Source: Gilliamella sp. ESL0405 (GTDB lineage: Bacteria > Pseudomonadota > Gammaproteobacteria > Enterobacterales > Orbaceae). Taken from it: a DNA stretch of 64,000 nucleotides. A model generated the notes under the pieces. The model had not been told where the DNA came from and ran no database searches. It saw nothing but the letters and a program-made list of their open reading frames with translations. Location: NCBI RefSeq assembly GCF_019469205.1, contig NZ_CP048265.1, positions 2,604,001 to 2,668,000 of the forward strand. Reading direction: 5' to 3'. The position numbers were made by a program, and so were the translations under genes. Shown here piece after piece: positions 50,325-60,401 of this stretch (position 1 is its first letter; each line of letters starts with the position of its first letter).

Positions 50325-50663
50325 GTGATTAAATTGGGAAACATACTAGATGACGATATTCTTAAATGTATACATCATTTAAATCTTTCAACACTGTTGT
50401 TAAGTCAGCGAATGCTTGAAAAAGATAAAATAATGGCAATGTATCGATTAGGAATAGATGAAAAAACAGCAGACATTTTAAGTAATTTAAGTGCGTCACA
50501 AATGCTGGTTTTATCAGAAACAAATCAATTGGCTTTTCAGCTACGCTTCGAAAATTCTGAAATGATGGAAACATTAACACAAGAGTCTCGTGTTGGTGAT
50601 ATTAAACAGATGCATACTGGAATTCTTTTATCGAGCTTACTCTTAGACTCAATCAATAAATAG
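50325..50663 (+). CDS. flhD: Flagellar master regulator subunit FlhD (non-ATG start)
   Basis: Subunit of the FlhD4C2 activator of flagellar class II genes. FlhD similarity runs from DDILKCIHHLNLSTLLLSQRMLEKDKIMAMYRLGI to the end SLLLDSINK. No ATG lies at the expected place. Candidate starts are GTG at 50325 (112 residues) and TTG at 50334 (109); a TTG at 50247 would add residues unlike other FlhD. The poor start may lower FlhD output. flhC follows 12 bp later. Confidence 0.88.
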   Translation: MIKLGNILDDDILKCIHHLNLSTLLLSQRMLEKDKIMAMYRLGIDEKTADILSNLSASQMLVLSETNQLAFQLRFENSEMMETLTQESRVGDIKQMHTGILLSSLLLDSINK

Positions 50664-50675
50664 GTAGGGATTAAG

Positions 50676-51281
50676 ATGAGCAGCACAAGTATTGTTCAAA
50701 AATACAAAGAAGTTCAGTTAGCTATTCGTTTAATTTCGCTTGGCGCCAGAATTCAAATGTTAGAAAGTGAAACAAATTTAAGCCGTGGAAAACTGATTAA
50801 ATTATACAAAGAAATTCAAGGATGCCCCCCGCCTAAGGGATTATTACCTTTTTCAACTACATGGTTTATGACTTGGGAACCGAATATTCATTCAAGCATT
50901 TTTTATAATGCTTATCACTTTTTAGTAAAACATGGTTGCAAGCCGGGTATTCAATCAATTTTAAAAGCCTATCAACTTTACTTAGAACAATGTCCTTCAT
51001 CTCATGATGAAGAGCCTGTTTTAGGGTTGACCAGAGCTTGGATTTTAGTCAAATTTGTTGAAAGCAATGTTATGCAACAATCATGTTGTAAAGAGTGCAA
51101 AGGTCGATTTATTACTCATGCTTACCAGCCGAGTAACACGTTTATTTGTAGTTTATGTCAACCACCTTCAAGAGCAGAAAAGAACAACAAAACTCACAAA
51201 GATAACCATGCCAAATGCCTGCAAGTGCTATCAGTACCTAAGAGTTTTGATTCAGCGATTGCAAAATATATAACCGTTTAA
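50676..51281 (+). CDS. flhC: Flagellar master regulator subunit FlhC
   Basis: DNA-contacting partner of FlhD. The 201-residue protein has the zinc site at C138, C141, C158 and C161 (CKECKG and CSLCQ), as in E. coli FlhC. The N-terminal [23 protein letters not shown] is well conserved. Fifty-seven bases separate it from motA and no sigma-28 promoter was seen between, so flhDC-motAB may be one transcript. Confidence 0.95.
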   Translation: MSSTSIVQKYKEVQLAIRLISLGARIQMLESETNLSRGKLIKLYKEIQGCPPPKGLLPFSTTWFMTWEPNIHSSIFYNAYHFLVKHGCKPGIQSILKAYQLYLEQCPSSHDEEPVLGLTRAWILVKFVESNVMQQSCCKECKGRFITHAYQPSNTFICSLCQPPSRAEKNNKTHKDNHAKCLQVLSVPKSFDSAIAKYITV

Positions 51282-51338
51282 ATCAATAAAAAAAATCAAA
51301 CTTATTAACGACTGTCTAATGGAGAAAAAGGAAAAATA

Positions 51339-52226
51339 ATGCTAATAATTATAGGATATATTGTGGTTATAGCTTCGGCCTTAGCGGGCTATGTGCTAAG
51401 TGGAGGGTATTTAGCAGTACTTTTTCAACCATTAGAATTTCTTATCATTGGTGGAACTGCTGTAGGGGCATTTATTGTCAGTAATGAAAAAAAAGCAATA
51501 AAAGCTACGCTCAAGTCGTTAGGGCAATTATTTAAAACCTCCAAATATAATAAAACGCTTTATTTAACATTAATTAATTTAATGTACACCGTTTTAACGA
51601 AAATTCGCCAAAATGGCGGTTTATCCATTGAAGCCGATATAGATAATCCAAAAGAGAGTGAGTTATTTAAAAAATACCCACTAATTTTAGCCAATCCACA
51701 GATCTGCGATTTTATCACTGATTATTTGCGTTTAATGATTAGCGGTAATATGGAAGTGTACGAAATCGAAGCATTAATGAATGAAGAGATCGAAACCTAT
51801 CAACATGAGCTGGAAAAACCGGTCGATGCCATTTCAAGCGTCGGTGATGGATTGCCAGCCTTTGGTATTGTTGCCGCTGTCATGGGGGTAATTAATACTT
51901 TAGCTCAAGCGGATAGACCGGCTAGTGAATTAGGTGAGCTCATTGCTCATGCAATGGTTGGAACATTTTTAGGAATATTGCTTGCTTATGGGTTTGTATC
52001 ACCATTAGCTGCGCTTTTAAAACAAAAAAATGCTGATAATCTAAAAATATTAGAGTGTACAAAAGTGATACTGATTGCCAGCATGCATGATTATGCCCCA
52101 CAAATATGTATCGAATTTGGTCGCAAAACCATTTTCTCACATGAACGCCCATCTTTCTTTGAGTTAGAAAAATATATTCAAGAAGTGAAAGATCAAAATA
52201 CTAACCAAACAGAAAGTAAAGAATAA
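51339..52226 (+). CDS. motA: Flagellar stator protein MotA
   Basis: Proton-channel stator subunit. 295 residues with four membrane spans. The cytoplasmic loop keeps R90 and E98 (KIRQNGGLSIEAD), which act on FliG, and the GDGLPAFGIVAAVMGVI and GELIAHAMVGTFLGILLAYG stretches are conserved. AAGG precedes the ATG. Its stop overlaps the motB start. Confidence 0.96.
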   Translation: MLIIIGYIVVIASALAGYVLSGGYLAVLFQPLEFLIIGGTAVGAFIVSNEKKAIKATLKSLGQLFKTSKYNKTLYLTLINLMYTVLTKIRQNGGLSIEADIDNPKESELFKKYPLILANPQICDFITDYLRLMISGNMEVYEIEALMNEEIETYQHELEKPVDAISSVGDGLPAFGIVAAVMGVINTLAQADRPASELGELIAHAMVGTFLGILLAYGFVSPLAALLKQKNADNLKILECTKVILIASMHDYAPQICIEFGRKTIFSHERPSFFELEKYIQEVKDQNTNQTESKE

Positions 52227-53110
52227 TGAAAGATAAGTCAGTAAGAATAATTATTGCTAAAAAATCGGGGCATGGGGGAGGACATCACGGCGGTTCATGG
52301 AAAATCGCTTATGCTGACTTTATGACAGCCATGATGGCTCTATTTTTAGTGATGTGGTTAATTGCTAAATCTACGCCACAAGAATTACAAGGTATTGCCG
52401 AATATTTCAGAACACCACTTATTTTAGGCCAAAACGGCGGAAAAAATCTCAGTGACAGTGAAAGCCCGATTCCTGGTGGCGGTGATGATATTACTAAAAC
52501 ATTAGGCGAAGAAAAAAAGACGCCTGATGCCGATTTAAGTGCAAAACAACTCGAAAAAATACAGTTAATCGAGGCTGCTCGTAAAATATACGAAGTATTT
52601 GAATTAGATCCAAGGCTAAAAAATTTATCTGCTAACTTAATTGTCGAAATAACCGAAATGGGTTTAAGAATTCAAATTTTAGCGTCAAATGATAAACCAA
52701 TGTTTGATGTAGGCAGTGCAGTTATCCACCCCAATATGCAAGAAATCTTACATGCATTAGCACCAATTATAAACTCACTACCCAATAAAATTACCCTGTC
52801 AGGTCATACCGATGAACGCCAATATATTACAGGTGATCGTGGTTATAGCAACTGGGAGTTATCAGCAGACAGAGCCAATGCATCAAGAAGAGAGCTTATT
52901 GCCGGAGGGTTAGATTCGAATAAAATTATACGTATTATTGGATTAGCCGATACCGTCGGTTTAAATAAGCCGAACTACAGCAAAGATGCCAACCGCCGAA
53001 TTAGTATTTTAATTTTAAATAAAGCCGCACAACAATATATTGAAGATGAAAACAATATGACTGGCTTCGATTTTTTAAAACAAGCACAACAACCTGTTCA
53101 ATCAGAATAA
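52226..53110 (+). CDS. motB: Flagellar stator protein MotB
   Basis: Peptidoglycan-anchoring stator subunit. The 294-residue protein has the proton-carrying D31 in AYADFMTAMMALFLVMWL and a C-terminal OmpA-like domain (SGHTDERQY, NRRISILIL). Proton rather than sodium coupling is suggested by the E. coli-like helix. No cheA or cheW follows, unlike in E. coli; the next gene is flgK. Confidence 0.95.
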   Translation: MKDKSVRIIIAKKSGHGGGHHGGSWKIAYADFMTAMMALFLVMWLIAKSTPQELQGIAEYFRTPLILGQNGGKNLSDSESPIPGGGDDITKTLGEEKKTPDADLSAKQLEKIQLIEAARKIYEVFELDPRLKNLSANLIVEITEMGLRIQILASNDKPMFDVGSAVIHPNMQEILHALAPIINSLPNKITLSGHTDERQYITGDRGYSNWELSADRANASRRELIAGGLDSNKIIRIIGLADTVGLNKPNYSKDANRRISILILNKAAQQYIEDENNMTGFDFLKQAQQPVQSE

Positions 53111-53181
53111 TTTAGCAAAAATAAGTAAAGTTGGTGATTAATAGAAATACCATTTCTAGAAAGATTTTATAAAAAAATAAT

Positions 53182-53208
53182 TAAAGTTTTAGCAATTTCA
53201 GCCGATAT
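53182..53208 (+). promoter_or_regulatory. Sigma-28 promoter of flgKL
   Basis: TAAAGTTT, an 11-bp spacer, then GCCGATAT: 15 of 16 consensus positions. It lies 62-88 bp before flgK. Confidence 0.93.
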
Positions 53209-53269
53209 AGAAAATAACACTTTAGTTTAATAATAAGATTATAAACTGAAAATTTATTTAGGAGCTTTT

Positions 53270-54913
53270 ATGTCAAATTCATTGATGAATACCGGTATTA
53301 GTGGATTAAATGCAGCACAAAATATGCTTAATGTTATTAGCAATAATATAAGTAATGCGCATACCACTGGTTATAATCGTCAACAACAAATTTTACAGCA
53401 AGCAAATAGCTCTAAATATAATTTTGGTTTTGTCGGAAATGGTGTGTCGGTTAATTCGGTTAATCGAGCTTTTAATCAGTTTGTTGTGGGTCAGCTTAGG
53501 CAATCTCAATCACAAAATGGATCGATTAAGGCTTATTACAATGAATTGTCGAAAGTGGATAATTTATTGGCAGAAAACGATAACAGTATTTCATCCCAAC
53601 TTAATAATTTATTTGCCAGTTTAAATAAACTCACCACCAATGCCGGTGATGCATCATCCAAACAAACTGTGATAAGCAATCTGACTTCATTAGTTAGCCA
53701 GTTTAATAAAACTGAAATGAGCTTGAAAAATCAGATCGCCAATATTAATACTGAATTAAGTAATAATGTTGATCAAATCAACGCTTATACCAAACAAATT
53801 GCTGAACTTAATCAAAAAATATCAAAGCTTCAAGCAGTCAGTGGCGGGAACGAACCCAATGCCTTGCTTGATGAACGTGATCAGCTTGTCAACGAATTAA
53901 GTGAAATTGTTGGTATCAATGTTACAGAACAAAACGGACAATATAACATTTCATTAGCGAACGGGTTAAATTTAGTACAAGGATCAACGGTTAACACCTT
54001 ATCAGTGCAACCGTCTAAAGATGACCCGTCTTTGAATGCAATTGTTTACACGCATAATTCTGGTGCGACTCAAGAACTGAGCAGTCAAAATATCGCATCA
54101 GGCAGAATTAATGGATTATTAGCTTTTCGTGATGGACCACTCTCCGAATCTCGCAATCAATTAGGATTGATTGCATTAAATTTGTCGGAACGTTTTAATC
54201 AAGTACAGATGTCAGGTGTCGATATCAATGGTGACCAAGGTGAAAAACTGTTGGACTACCAGAAACCAAGTTTGATAGCTAACACCAAAAATCAAGGCAA
54301 TGCCTCAGTTAACATCGATTATCAATCGGTTAATGATGTAAAAGCGTCAGATTATAAGATTGAATATAACGGTTCCGATTGGGTAGTAACCAGATTATCA
54401 GACAACACGCAAATCACACCGCAACTTGAAGAAGGCAAATTAATCTTTGATGGATTATCGATTGAAATAACCGGTAATGCTATTAGCGGCGACTCATTTA
54501 TGCTTAAACCCGTTGCCGACATAGCGTCTTCATTACAGTTATTAGTTAAAGATGTGAATAAATTAGCTACCGGTATTGCTGATGATGAAAATGGTTCAGG
54601 GGATAACCGTAATGTAGCTAAATTTTTAGAAATACAAAATGAAAAATTAATTAACGGTACAAAAACGTTAAATAGCGCTTATACTTCATTAGTCAGTTAC
54701 ATTGGTAGTGAAACGCATACAGCAAAAATTTCGGCACAATCGAGCCAAAATATTACGCAACAAATTTACGAACAAAACCAATCAATATCCGGGGTTAATA
54801 TTGAAGAAGAATATATCTCTATGCAGGTATATATGCAGTATTACCAAGCTAATGCTAAAGTGATTGATGCTGCAACAACAATATTCGACACGATATTAGG
54901 TTTAGCCAAATAA
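53270..54913 (+). CDS. flgK: Flagellar hook-associated protein FlgK (HAP1)
   Basis: First hook-filament junction protein. The 547-residue protein has the axial N-terminal motif SLMNTGISGLNAAQNMLNVISNNISNAHTTGYNRQ and the C-terminal GVNIEEEYISMQVYMQYYQANAKVIDAATTIFDTILGL. TAGGAG precedes the ATG. It forms a transcription unit with flgL, separate from flgB-J and on the other strand. Confidence 0.96.
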   Translation: MSNSLMNTGISGLNAAQNMLNVISNNISNAHTTGYNRQQQILQQANSSKYNFGFVGNGVSVNSVNRAFNQFVVGQLRQSQSQNGSIKAYYNELSKVDNLLAENDNSISSQLNNLFASLNKLTTNAGDASSKQTVISNLTSLVSQFNKTEMSLKNQIANINTELSNNVDQINAYTKQIAELNQKISKLQAVSGGNEPNALLDERDQLVNELSEIVGINVTEQNGQYNISLANGLNLVQGSTVNTLSVQPSKDDPSLNAIVYTHNSGATQELSSQNIASGRINGLLAFRDGPLSESRNQLGLIALNLSERFNQVQMSGVDINGDQGEKLLDYQKPSLIANTKNQGNASVNIDYQSVNDVKASDYKIEYNGSDWVVTRLSDNTQITPQLEEGKLIFDGLSIEITGNAISGDSFMLKPVADIASSLQLLVKDVNKLATGIADDENGSGDNRNVAKFLEIQNEKLINGTKTLNSAYTSLVSYIGSETHTAKISAQSSQNITQQIYEQNQSISGVNIEEEYISMQVYMQYYQANAKVIDAATTIFDTILGLAK

Positions 54914-54928
54914 TGAAAGGATTTAAAA

Positions 54929-55885
54929 ATGCGCCTCAGCACTAATTCAATGTATCAAAAAAATCTAAATAGTATTTTAAATACCAACAATAAATGGCAA
55001 AAATCGGGCTTACATTTAGCAACGGGCAAAAAGATCTTATCCCCTTCTGATGACCCTATGGGCGCTTCGCAAGCATTGATACTTAAACAAGCACAATCAA
55101 GAAATGATCAGTTTCAAGCTGCTCGTGAAAGTGCTGATAAATCATTAAGTCGTCAAGACACCATATTGAAAGAAGCCAACACGGTTATCCAATCAATTCA
55201 AGAAACATTAGTTTATGCCGGTAACGAAACACTAAACGATGAAAACCGACAAGATTTAGCAAATAAGTTACAAGGACTTAAAGATCAATTGCTTTCATTA
55301 GCGAATGCAAAAGATACCAATGGTAATTATCTATTTGCCGGAAATAAAAACGATACGCCACCATTTGTGGTTGATGAATCAGGCAAAGTTAACTATGTCG
55401 GTGGCACAACGCCAATTAATATTTTTATTGATGATACCCGTGAAGTATCACTGAGCTTTACCGGATTACAAGCCTTTATGACAGGCGCAAACATTACTCA
55501 GCCAGACGGCACACCTGCTGAAAGCGATATTTTTGCTAGTCTTGATTATGCCATTGCCGCACTTAATATCGAGTTAGACGGTAATGATGAAAAGGCCATT
55601 GAACAATTCAGAGACGGGTTATCAAAAGCAAGTGCCGGTATCGATAATTCGTTTGATAACATATCAACCCTTCGTGCCGCAGGCGGTACGGTTTTAGCTG
55701 AAGTTGAAAGGTTATCAGCACTCGGCAAAACCCTCGATATTGATTTTCAAACGCAAATTAGCGAAATTGAAGATGTTGACTGGTATGATGCTATTTCAGA
55801 CTATGTCATGTTACAAGCGAATTTACAAGCAGCGCAATATACTTTTATGAACATGCAAAACATGTCACTATTTCAAATGAAATAA
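54929..55885 (+). CDS. flgL: Flagellar hook-associated protein FlgL (HAP3)
   Basis: Second junction protein. 318 residues with flagellin-like ends: MRLSTNSMYQKNLNSI, KSGLHLATGKKILSPSDDPMGASQA, and the C-terminal YVMLQANLQAAQYTFMNMQNMSLFQ. AAAGGA precedes the ATG. A terminator follows at 55909. Confidence 0.95.
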   Translation: MRLSTNSMYQKNLNSILNTNNKWQKSGLHLATGKKILSPSDDPMGASQALILKQAQSRNDQFQAARESADKSLSRQDTILKEANTVIQSIQETLVYAGNETLNDENRQDLANKLQGLKDQLLSLANAKDTNGNYLFAGNKNDTPPFVVDESGKVNYVGGTTPINIFIDDTREVSLSFTGLQAFMTGANITQPDGTPAESDIFASLDYAIAALNIELDGNDEKAIEQFRDGLSKASAGIDNSFDNISTLRAAGGTVLAEVERLSALGKTLDIDFQTQISEIEDVDWYDAISDYVMLQANLQAAQYTFMNMQNMSLFQMK

Positions 55886-55908
55886 TTGATTAATCTAACA
55901 ACACTTTC

Positions 55909-55931
55909 AGGAGGTTTACACCTCCTTTTTT
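55909..55931 (+). terminator. Intrinsic terminator after flgL
   Basis: AGGAGGT-TTAC-ACCTCCT followed by TTTTTTAT, between flgL and the convergent flgJ end. Confidence 0.85.
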
Positions 55932-55971
55932 ATGACTGCAAAATGTTTTGGGTTATCCCCAATTAAATAGT

Positions 55972-56997
55972 TTAATTAAAGGCAATTTGCCTAAAACCGG
56001 CAACATTAGTAGACGGGTTATCTTTGGCTATTTGTTCGACTCGACTAATAATTTGAATCAGCTTATCACTATAATTAGGATCGGTTGCATATTGTGCCGC
56101 TTGTAGCGCTTTAGCGGCCGCTCTCGCATCCGGAGCAATAGCTACAGCACGATAGCGTGGGCTTTTAGTTAAAAGATTAAGATAATCAGTTAAAGCATGT
56201 TGCTTACTTTGGTAAACTTTAAAATCATCTTGAATTTTGATCATCTTATTGTTCACAAACTCTTGTGTGGTTAATCGGGTAGACTCCCCTTGCCATGAGG
56301 CCGTCGCTTTGATACCAAAATAATTATGACTCACATTGTTATCTGTCGTTTTGATCTGTTTTTGACCCCAACCCGTTTCTAATGCTGCTTGTGCAATAAT
56401 TACTTCATAAGGAATACCCGATGCCTTTGATGCCTGTTTTGCTGGCTCTAGCCACTCAATGATAAACTCTGTGACGTAATCTTTTTCACTATTAGTTTGT
56501 TCATTTTTGAAAACTAACGCATTAGTTGTTGCTTTCGCAGCACTATTTGCTTTGTGGTTATGATAGAGCATCTGCCCAATCGCTTGAGCAGATACCGCTG
56601 CTTTGTTGTCACTAAATAATGATTTAGCTAATTGCAAATTAGGCTGCGAATTATTGCCATTAAACTGCGGTTTTATGTTCCCTGAAGTTGGTTGGGATTG
56701 GGTTAATTGCTTAGCGATAACATTAGCCAAACCAAATCCTTTACCTGCTGCTTGCTGCGCTATTTGTTGATCAAACATTGAGGTAAACAACTGACTGGTA
56801 GAACGGTCAAAAAGACCACCTTCCGGTACCGCTTTACGCATCGATTGCATCATCATATTAATGAATAGTGATTCAAATTGCTGCGCAACTTGTTTAACGC
56901 TATCTGTTGCTCCGGTCGCTGCATTTCGTTTTAATTGATTAAGTCCCGAAAAATCATAAGCAAACCGGTTGATAGGCTGACTAATTAAATGTTTCAT
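55972..56997 (-). CDS. flgJ: Flagellar rod-cap protein and peptidoglycan hydrolase FlgJ
   Basis: Two-domain rod protein. The N-terminal rod-cap part (about 1-100) has QQFESLFINMMMQSMRKAVPEGGLF; the C-terminal glucosaminidase domain (about 180-330) has IIAQAALETGWGQKQI with catalytic E207 and NYFGIKA. 341 residues. It opens a gap in the peptidoglycan for the rod. Last gene of flgBCDEFGHIJ. Confidence 0.95.
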   Translation of the reverse strand: MKHLISQPINRFAYDFSGLNQLKRNAATGATDSVKQVAQQFESLFINMMMQSMRKAVPEGGLFDRSTSQLFTSMFDQQIAQQAAGKGFGLANVIAKQLTQSQPTSGNIKPQFNGNNSQPNLQLAKSLFSDNKAAVSAQAIGQMLYHNHKANSAAKATTNALVFKNEQTNSEKDYVTEFIIEWLEPAKQASKASGIPYEVIIAQAALETGWGQKQIKTTDNNVSHNYFGIKATASWQGESTRLTTQEFVNNKMIKIQDDFKVYQSKQHALTDYLNLLTKSPRYRAVAIAPDARAAAKALQAAQYATDPNYSDKLIQIISRVEQIAKDNPSTNVAGFRQIAFN

Positions 56998-57012
56998 TGT
57001 ATCGTTTCTTGA

Positions 57013-58122
57013 TTAAATAGTTTCCAATGATGCATGTAAACACCCTGCTGTTTTTAATGCTTCAAGTATCGACATCAATTCGGTCGGATTGGCACCTAAA
57101 AGGTTAAGTGAATTAATGACACGATTTAAATCAGTGCCTGATGCAACGTTATGTAAAGCGCCGCCTTCTTGCATAACACTGACCTGATCATCCGGTGTTA
57201 CCACCGTTTCTCCGCCAGCTAATGGTGTGTCGGGTTGGCTTACTTTTAATTTATTATTGACCACAACAGATAAATTACCATGTGCCACAGCGCAATTATC
57301 TAACTGTACTTTTTGATTCATGACAACAACACCGGTGCGAGTATTGATAACCACTTTAGCCGAAACCGGCGTCGATCCAACTTCTAAATTCTGAACTCGC
57401 GATAAAAATTTCACTCGGGCTGCGCTCTCTTTTGGCATGGTTAGGCTAACTGTTATGCCGTCTAAAGCTACAGCACTGTTTTTTTGAACCTTGTTTATGG
57501 CATCAGCGATTTTTAATGCTCGGGTGAAATCAAATTGATTAAGGTGCAAATGAATAACACTTTGCTCGTCTAATCGAATTGCTAGTTCTCGTTCAATTGT
57601 CGCGCCATTGGGAATTGTCGCACCAACCATTTGATTGATACTCACACTACTACTTTTACTACTCGCCCCCATTCCACCAACAAAGAGATTGCCTTGCGCA
57701 ATAGCATATACCTGATTATCTGCCCCTTTTAGCGGCGTCATAATTAATGTCCCGCCACGCAAACTTTTGGCGTTGCCAAGTGATGAGACCACCACATCAA
57801 TTTGCTGCCCTACTCGAGAGTAGGAAGGTAATTTCGCTGTCACCATTACAGCAGCAACGTTTTTTAGTTGCATATTACTGCCAGACGGTACAGTGATGCC
57901 CAACTGGGAGAGCATATTGGTAATGCTTTGAATCGTAAAAGGGGTTTGTGAAGTTTGGTCGCCAGTGCCGTCTAATCCGACCACAATACCATAACCGACT
58001 AAGGCATTTTCTCTGACACCTTGAATAGTAACCAAATCCCGTATGCGCTCAGCATAGCTGTTAGGTACAAAACATAGCATCATCAAAACAATAGAGATAA
58101 AAATACGCAAATTGTTAAACAT
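57013..58122 (-). CDS. flgI: Flagellar P-ring protein FlgI
   Basis: Periplasmic ring around the rod. 369 residues with a signal peptide (about 1-24, ending SYA) and the mature start [33 protein letters not shown], the FlgI signature. AAAGGT precedes the ATG. Preceded by flgH. Confidence 0.96.
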   Translation of the reverse strand: MFNNLRIFISIVLMMLCFVPNSYAERIRDLVTIQGVRENALVGYGIVVGLDGTGDQTSQTPFTIQSITNMLSQLGITVPSGSNMQLKNVAAVMVTAKLPSYSRVGQQIDVVVSSLGNAKSLRGGTLIMTPLKGADNQVYAIAQGNLFVGGMGASSKSSSVSINQMVGATIPNGATIERELAIRLDEQSVIHLHLNQFDFTRALKIADAINKVQKNSAVALDGITVSLTMPKESAARVKFLSRVQNLEVGSTPVSAKVVINTRTGVVVMNQKVQLDNCAVAHGNLSVVVNNKLKVSQPDTPLAGGETVVTPDDQVSVMQEGGALHNVASGTDLNRVINSLNLLGANPTELMSILEALKTAGCLHASLETI

Positions 58123-58133
58123 AATGATACCTT

Positions 58134-58832
58134 TTAAAATGGTGAAAGATTAAAAAACAGACGCTGTAACCAGCCCATTGTTTGGGCTTCGTCAATATAA
58201 CCATTACCTACATACTCAATACGAGCATCGGCAACTTGCGTCGAAATTACGGTGTTATTTCCACTTATTGTTCTTGGGTTAACTACGCCGGAAAAGCGAA
58301 TAAACTCTGTACCTTGATTGATTGCTATCTGTTTTTCACCAATGACTTTTAAATTACCGTTGATCATCACATCTTGCACCGTAACGGTAATGGTGCCACT
58401 AAATGTGTTTTTCGCATTGGCACCGCCTGAACCTTTAAAATCATTAGCACCGGATAGATCGGTATCAACTTTACCACGCCCAATTAGTCCATCTAAAAAT
58501 GGCGGTATCGCTTTTACACCTAAAGCAACCGAACTATTGCGCCCGGCATTAATTGATGAACTTTTGCTGGCACTGACATTTTCTTGTAATACGATCGTTA
58601 ACACATCACCGATATGACGAGGACGGCGATCTTCAAACATCGGTTGATAACCATAACTGCTTGGTTGCGCCGACTGATAAATTGAACCGGTTGAATTCAC
58701 AATTTCTGGCATTTTAGGAACAATACTTGTTTCGCCTTTAACTAACGGCTTTTTAGGTAACTGAGCACAGCTAAATAAAAAAAATGTCACAACAATACAA
58801 AAATATTTCATTACGTTGATCATATTCTTCAT
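58134..58832 (-). CDS. flgH: Flagellar L-ring lipoprotein FlgH
   Basis: Outer-membrane ring lipoprotein. 232 residues with a lipobox LFSC (lipidated C22), [19 protein letters not shown] and the conserved [56 protein letters not shown] region. The ATG directly follows the flgG stop (TAA-ATG). Confidence 0.95.
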   Translation of the reverse strand: MKNMINVMKYFCIVVTFFLFSCAQLPKKPLVKGETSIVPKMPEIVNSTGSIYQSAQPSSYGYQPMFEDRRPRHIGDVLTIVLQENVSASKSSSINAGRNSSVALGVKAIPPFLDGLIGRGKVDTDLSGANDFKGSGGANAKNTFSGTITVTVQDVMINGNLKVIGEKQIAINQGTEFIRFSGVVNPRTISGNNTVISTQVADARIEYVGNGYIDEAQTMGWLQRLFFNLSPF

Positions 58833-59615
58833 TTATAGTTGATTTAAACGTTGCAACATTTGGTCTGATGCCGAAATCGCTTTGCTGTTAATCTCATAAG
58901 CACGTTGCACTTGAATCATATTCACCAACTCTTCGGCCACATTGACATTTGATGTTTCGATATAACCTTGGTATAACAACCCAGCACCATTTAATCCGGG
59001 CGTATTTTCAGTCGGCGCCCCCGAACTTTCCGTTTCCAGATAAAGATTTTCGCCAACACTTTCAAGTCCAGTGTCATTAATAAAAGTGTGTAAAGTCAAC
59101 TGCCCGACTTGCACTTGGGTTGATTGATTAGCTAAAGTTACACTCACAACACCGTCTCGCCCAACGGTCATTTTTATAGCATTAGAAGGAATATTGATTG
59201 TCGGTTGAATTTCGTAACCAGCAGCCGTGACTAATTGACCATTTTGATTAACTTGAAACGCACCGCTACGAGTATAGGCTTGCGTACCGTCGGGCATTAA
59301 AACTTGAAAAAATCCCTGCCCATTAATTGCAATATCACTACTGTTATCGGTCAACTCTAAGTTACCTTGGCTGTGAATTCGTTCGGTAGCAACAGGTCTT
59401 ACACCAGTACCAATTTGTAAGCCTGACGGTAGTGTGGTTTGCTCAGATGATTGAGCACCCGGCTGACGGAGCGTTTGATAAAGTAAATCTTCAAAGACCG
59501 CTCTTTGCCGTTTAAATCCACCTGTGCTAACGTTAGCTAGATTGTTAGAAATAATATCCATATTCATTTGCTGAGCGGTTAATCCGGTTTTAGCTATCCA
59601 TAATGATTTAATCAT
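58833..59615 (-). CDS. flgG: Flagellar distal rod protein FlgG
   Basis: Distal rod subunit, 260 residues. N-terminal [43 protein letters not shown] and C-terminal [36 protein letters not shown] are family signatures. AAGGAA precedes the ATG. Part of flgBCDEFGHIJ. Confidence 0.96.
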   Translation of the reverse strand: MIKSLWIAKTGLTAQQMNMDIISNNLANVSTGGFKRQRAVFEDLLYQTLRQPGAQSSEQTTLPSGLQIGTGVRPVATERIHSQGNLELTDNSSDIAINGQGFFQVLMPDGTQAYTRSGAFQVNQNGQLVTAAGYEIQPTINIPSNAIKMTVGRDGVVSVTLANQSTQVQVGQLTLHTFINDTGLESVGENLYLETESSGAPTENTPGLNGAGLLYQGYIETSNVNVAEELVNMIQVQRAYEINSKAISASDQMLQRLNQL

Positions 59616-59631
59616 TTTTTTCCTTCCTTAA

Positions 59632-60387
59632 TTAAGTTAACGATAAAATTTGATTAGCGCTTTGTGCATTTTGATCAGCGGTCATAATTTGTTTAATTTG
59701 CATTTCAAATTGACGTGAATGGCTAATCAAATTCACCATTGCAGTAACAGGGTTGACATTACTACCTTCTAAAACACCCGACATCAGTTTTGCATTGGGG
59801 TTATCCGGCAAAACAGCGCCAAGCGCATTACGTGTTTGTTCGGTTGCATGAAAGAAACCGTCATCACCACGGATTATTTCACTAGGTTCAAGGCGAACTT
59901 TTTTTATCTTGCCTACCTGAGCAATGGTGGTACGTTTATCGCCTGCTCCTAATGCTGATAATGTGCCGTCAGAACTTACACTAACTTGTGAACGTTGAGG
60001 CACAGTTAATACGCCATTATCACCCAGTAATGGGTAGCCTTGGATATTGAGCGTGCCATTTTCGTCAATTTCGATCGCCCCATTACGGGTATAAGCTTCA
60101 CTGCCGTCAGTCAACTGCACCGCCAACCAATGGTCTTGAGAAAGTGCAACATCTAAATTACGTCCGGTATAGTTAAATGCGCCCATAGTCGAATCGAAAG
60201 TTGGCGTGGTTGTGGTAACCATAGTTCTGGTCGGCAATGCATTTTCCACAATCGGCACCGCCTTCATCGCCGCTAATTGAGCACGAAAACCAACCGTTGA
60301 CACATTAGCAAGATTATTGGTTGTAATCGCCTGCTGATTAAGCGTCTGGCTGGCAGCTGTCATTGCTGTATATATAACGCGATCCAT
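59632..60387 (-). CDS. flgF: Flagellar proximal rod protein FlgF
   Basis: Proximal rod subunit, 251 residues. Starts [34 protein letters not shown], with C-terminal SNVNPVTAMVNLISHSRQFEMQIKQIM. Between flgG and flgE. Confidence 0.95.
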   Translation of the reverse strand: MDRVIYTAMTAASQTLNQQAITTNNLANVSTVGFRAQLAAMKAVPIVENALPTRTMVTTTTPTFDSTMGAFNYTGRNLDVALSQDHWLAVQLTDGSEAYTRNGAIEIDENGTLNIQGYPLLGDNGVLTVPQRSQVSVSSDGTLSALGAGDKRTTIAQVGKIKKVRLEPSEIIRGDDGFFHATEQTRNALGAVLPDNPNAKLMSGVLEGSNVNPVTAMVNLISHSRQFEMQIKQIMTADQNAQSANQILSLT

Positions 60388-60401
60388 AATTAATCCTTCA
60401 A

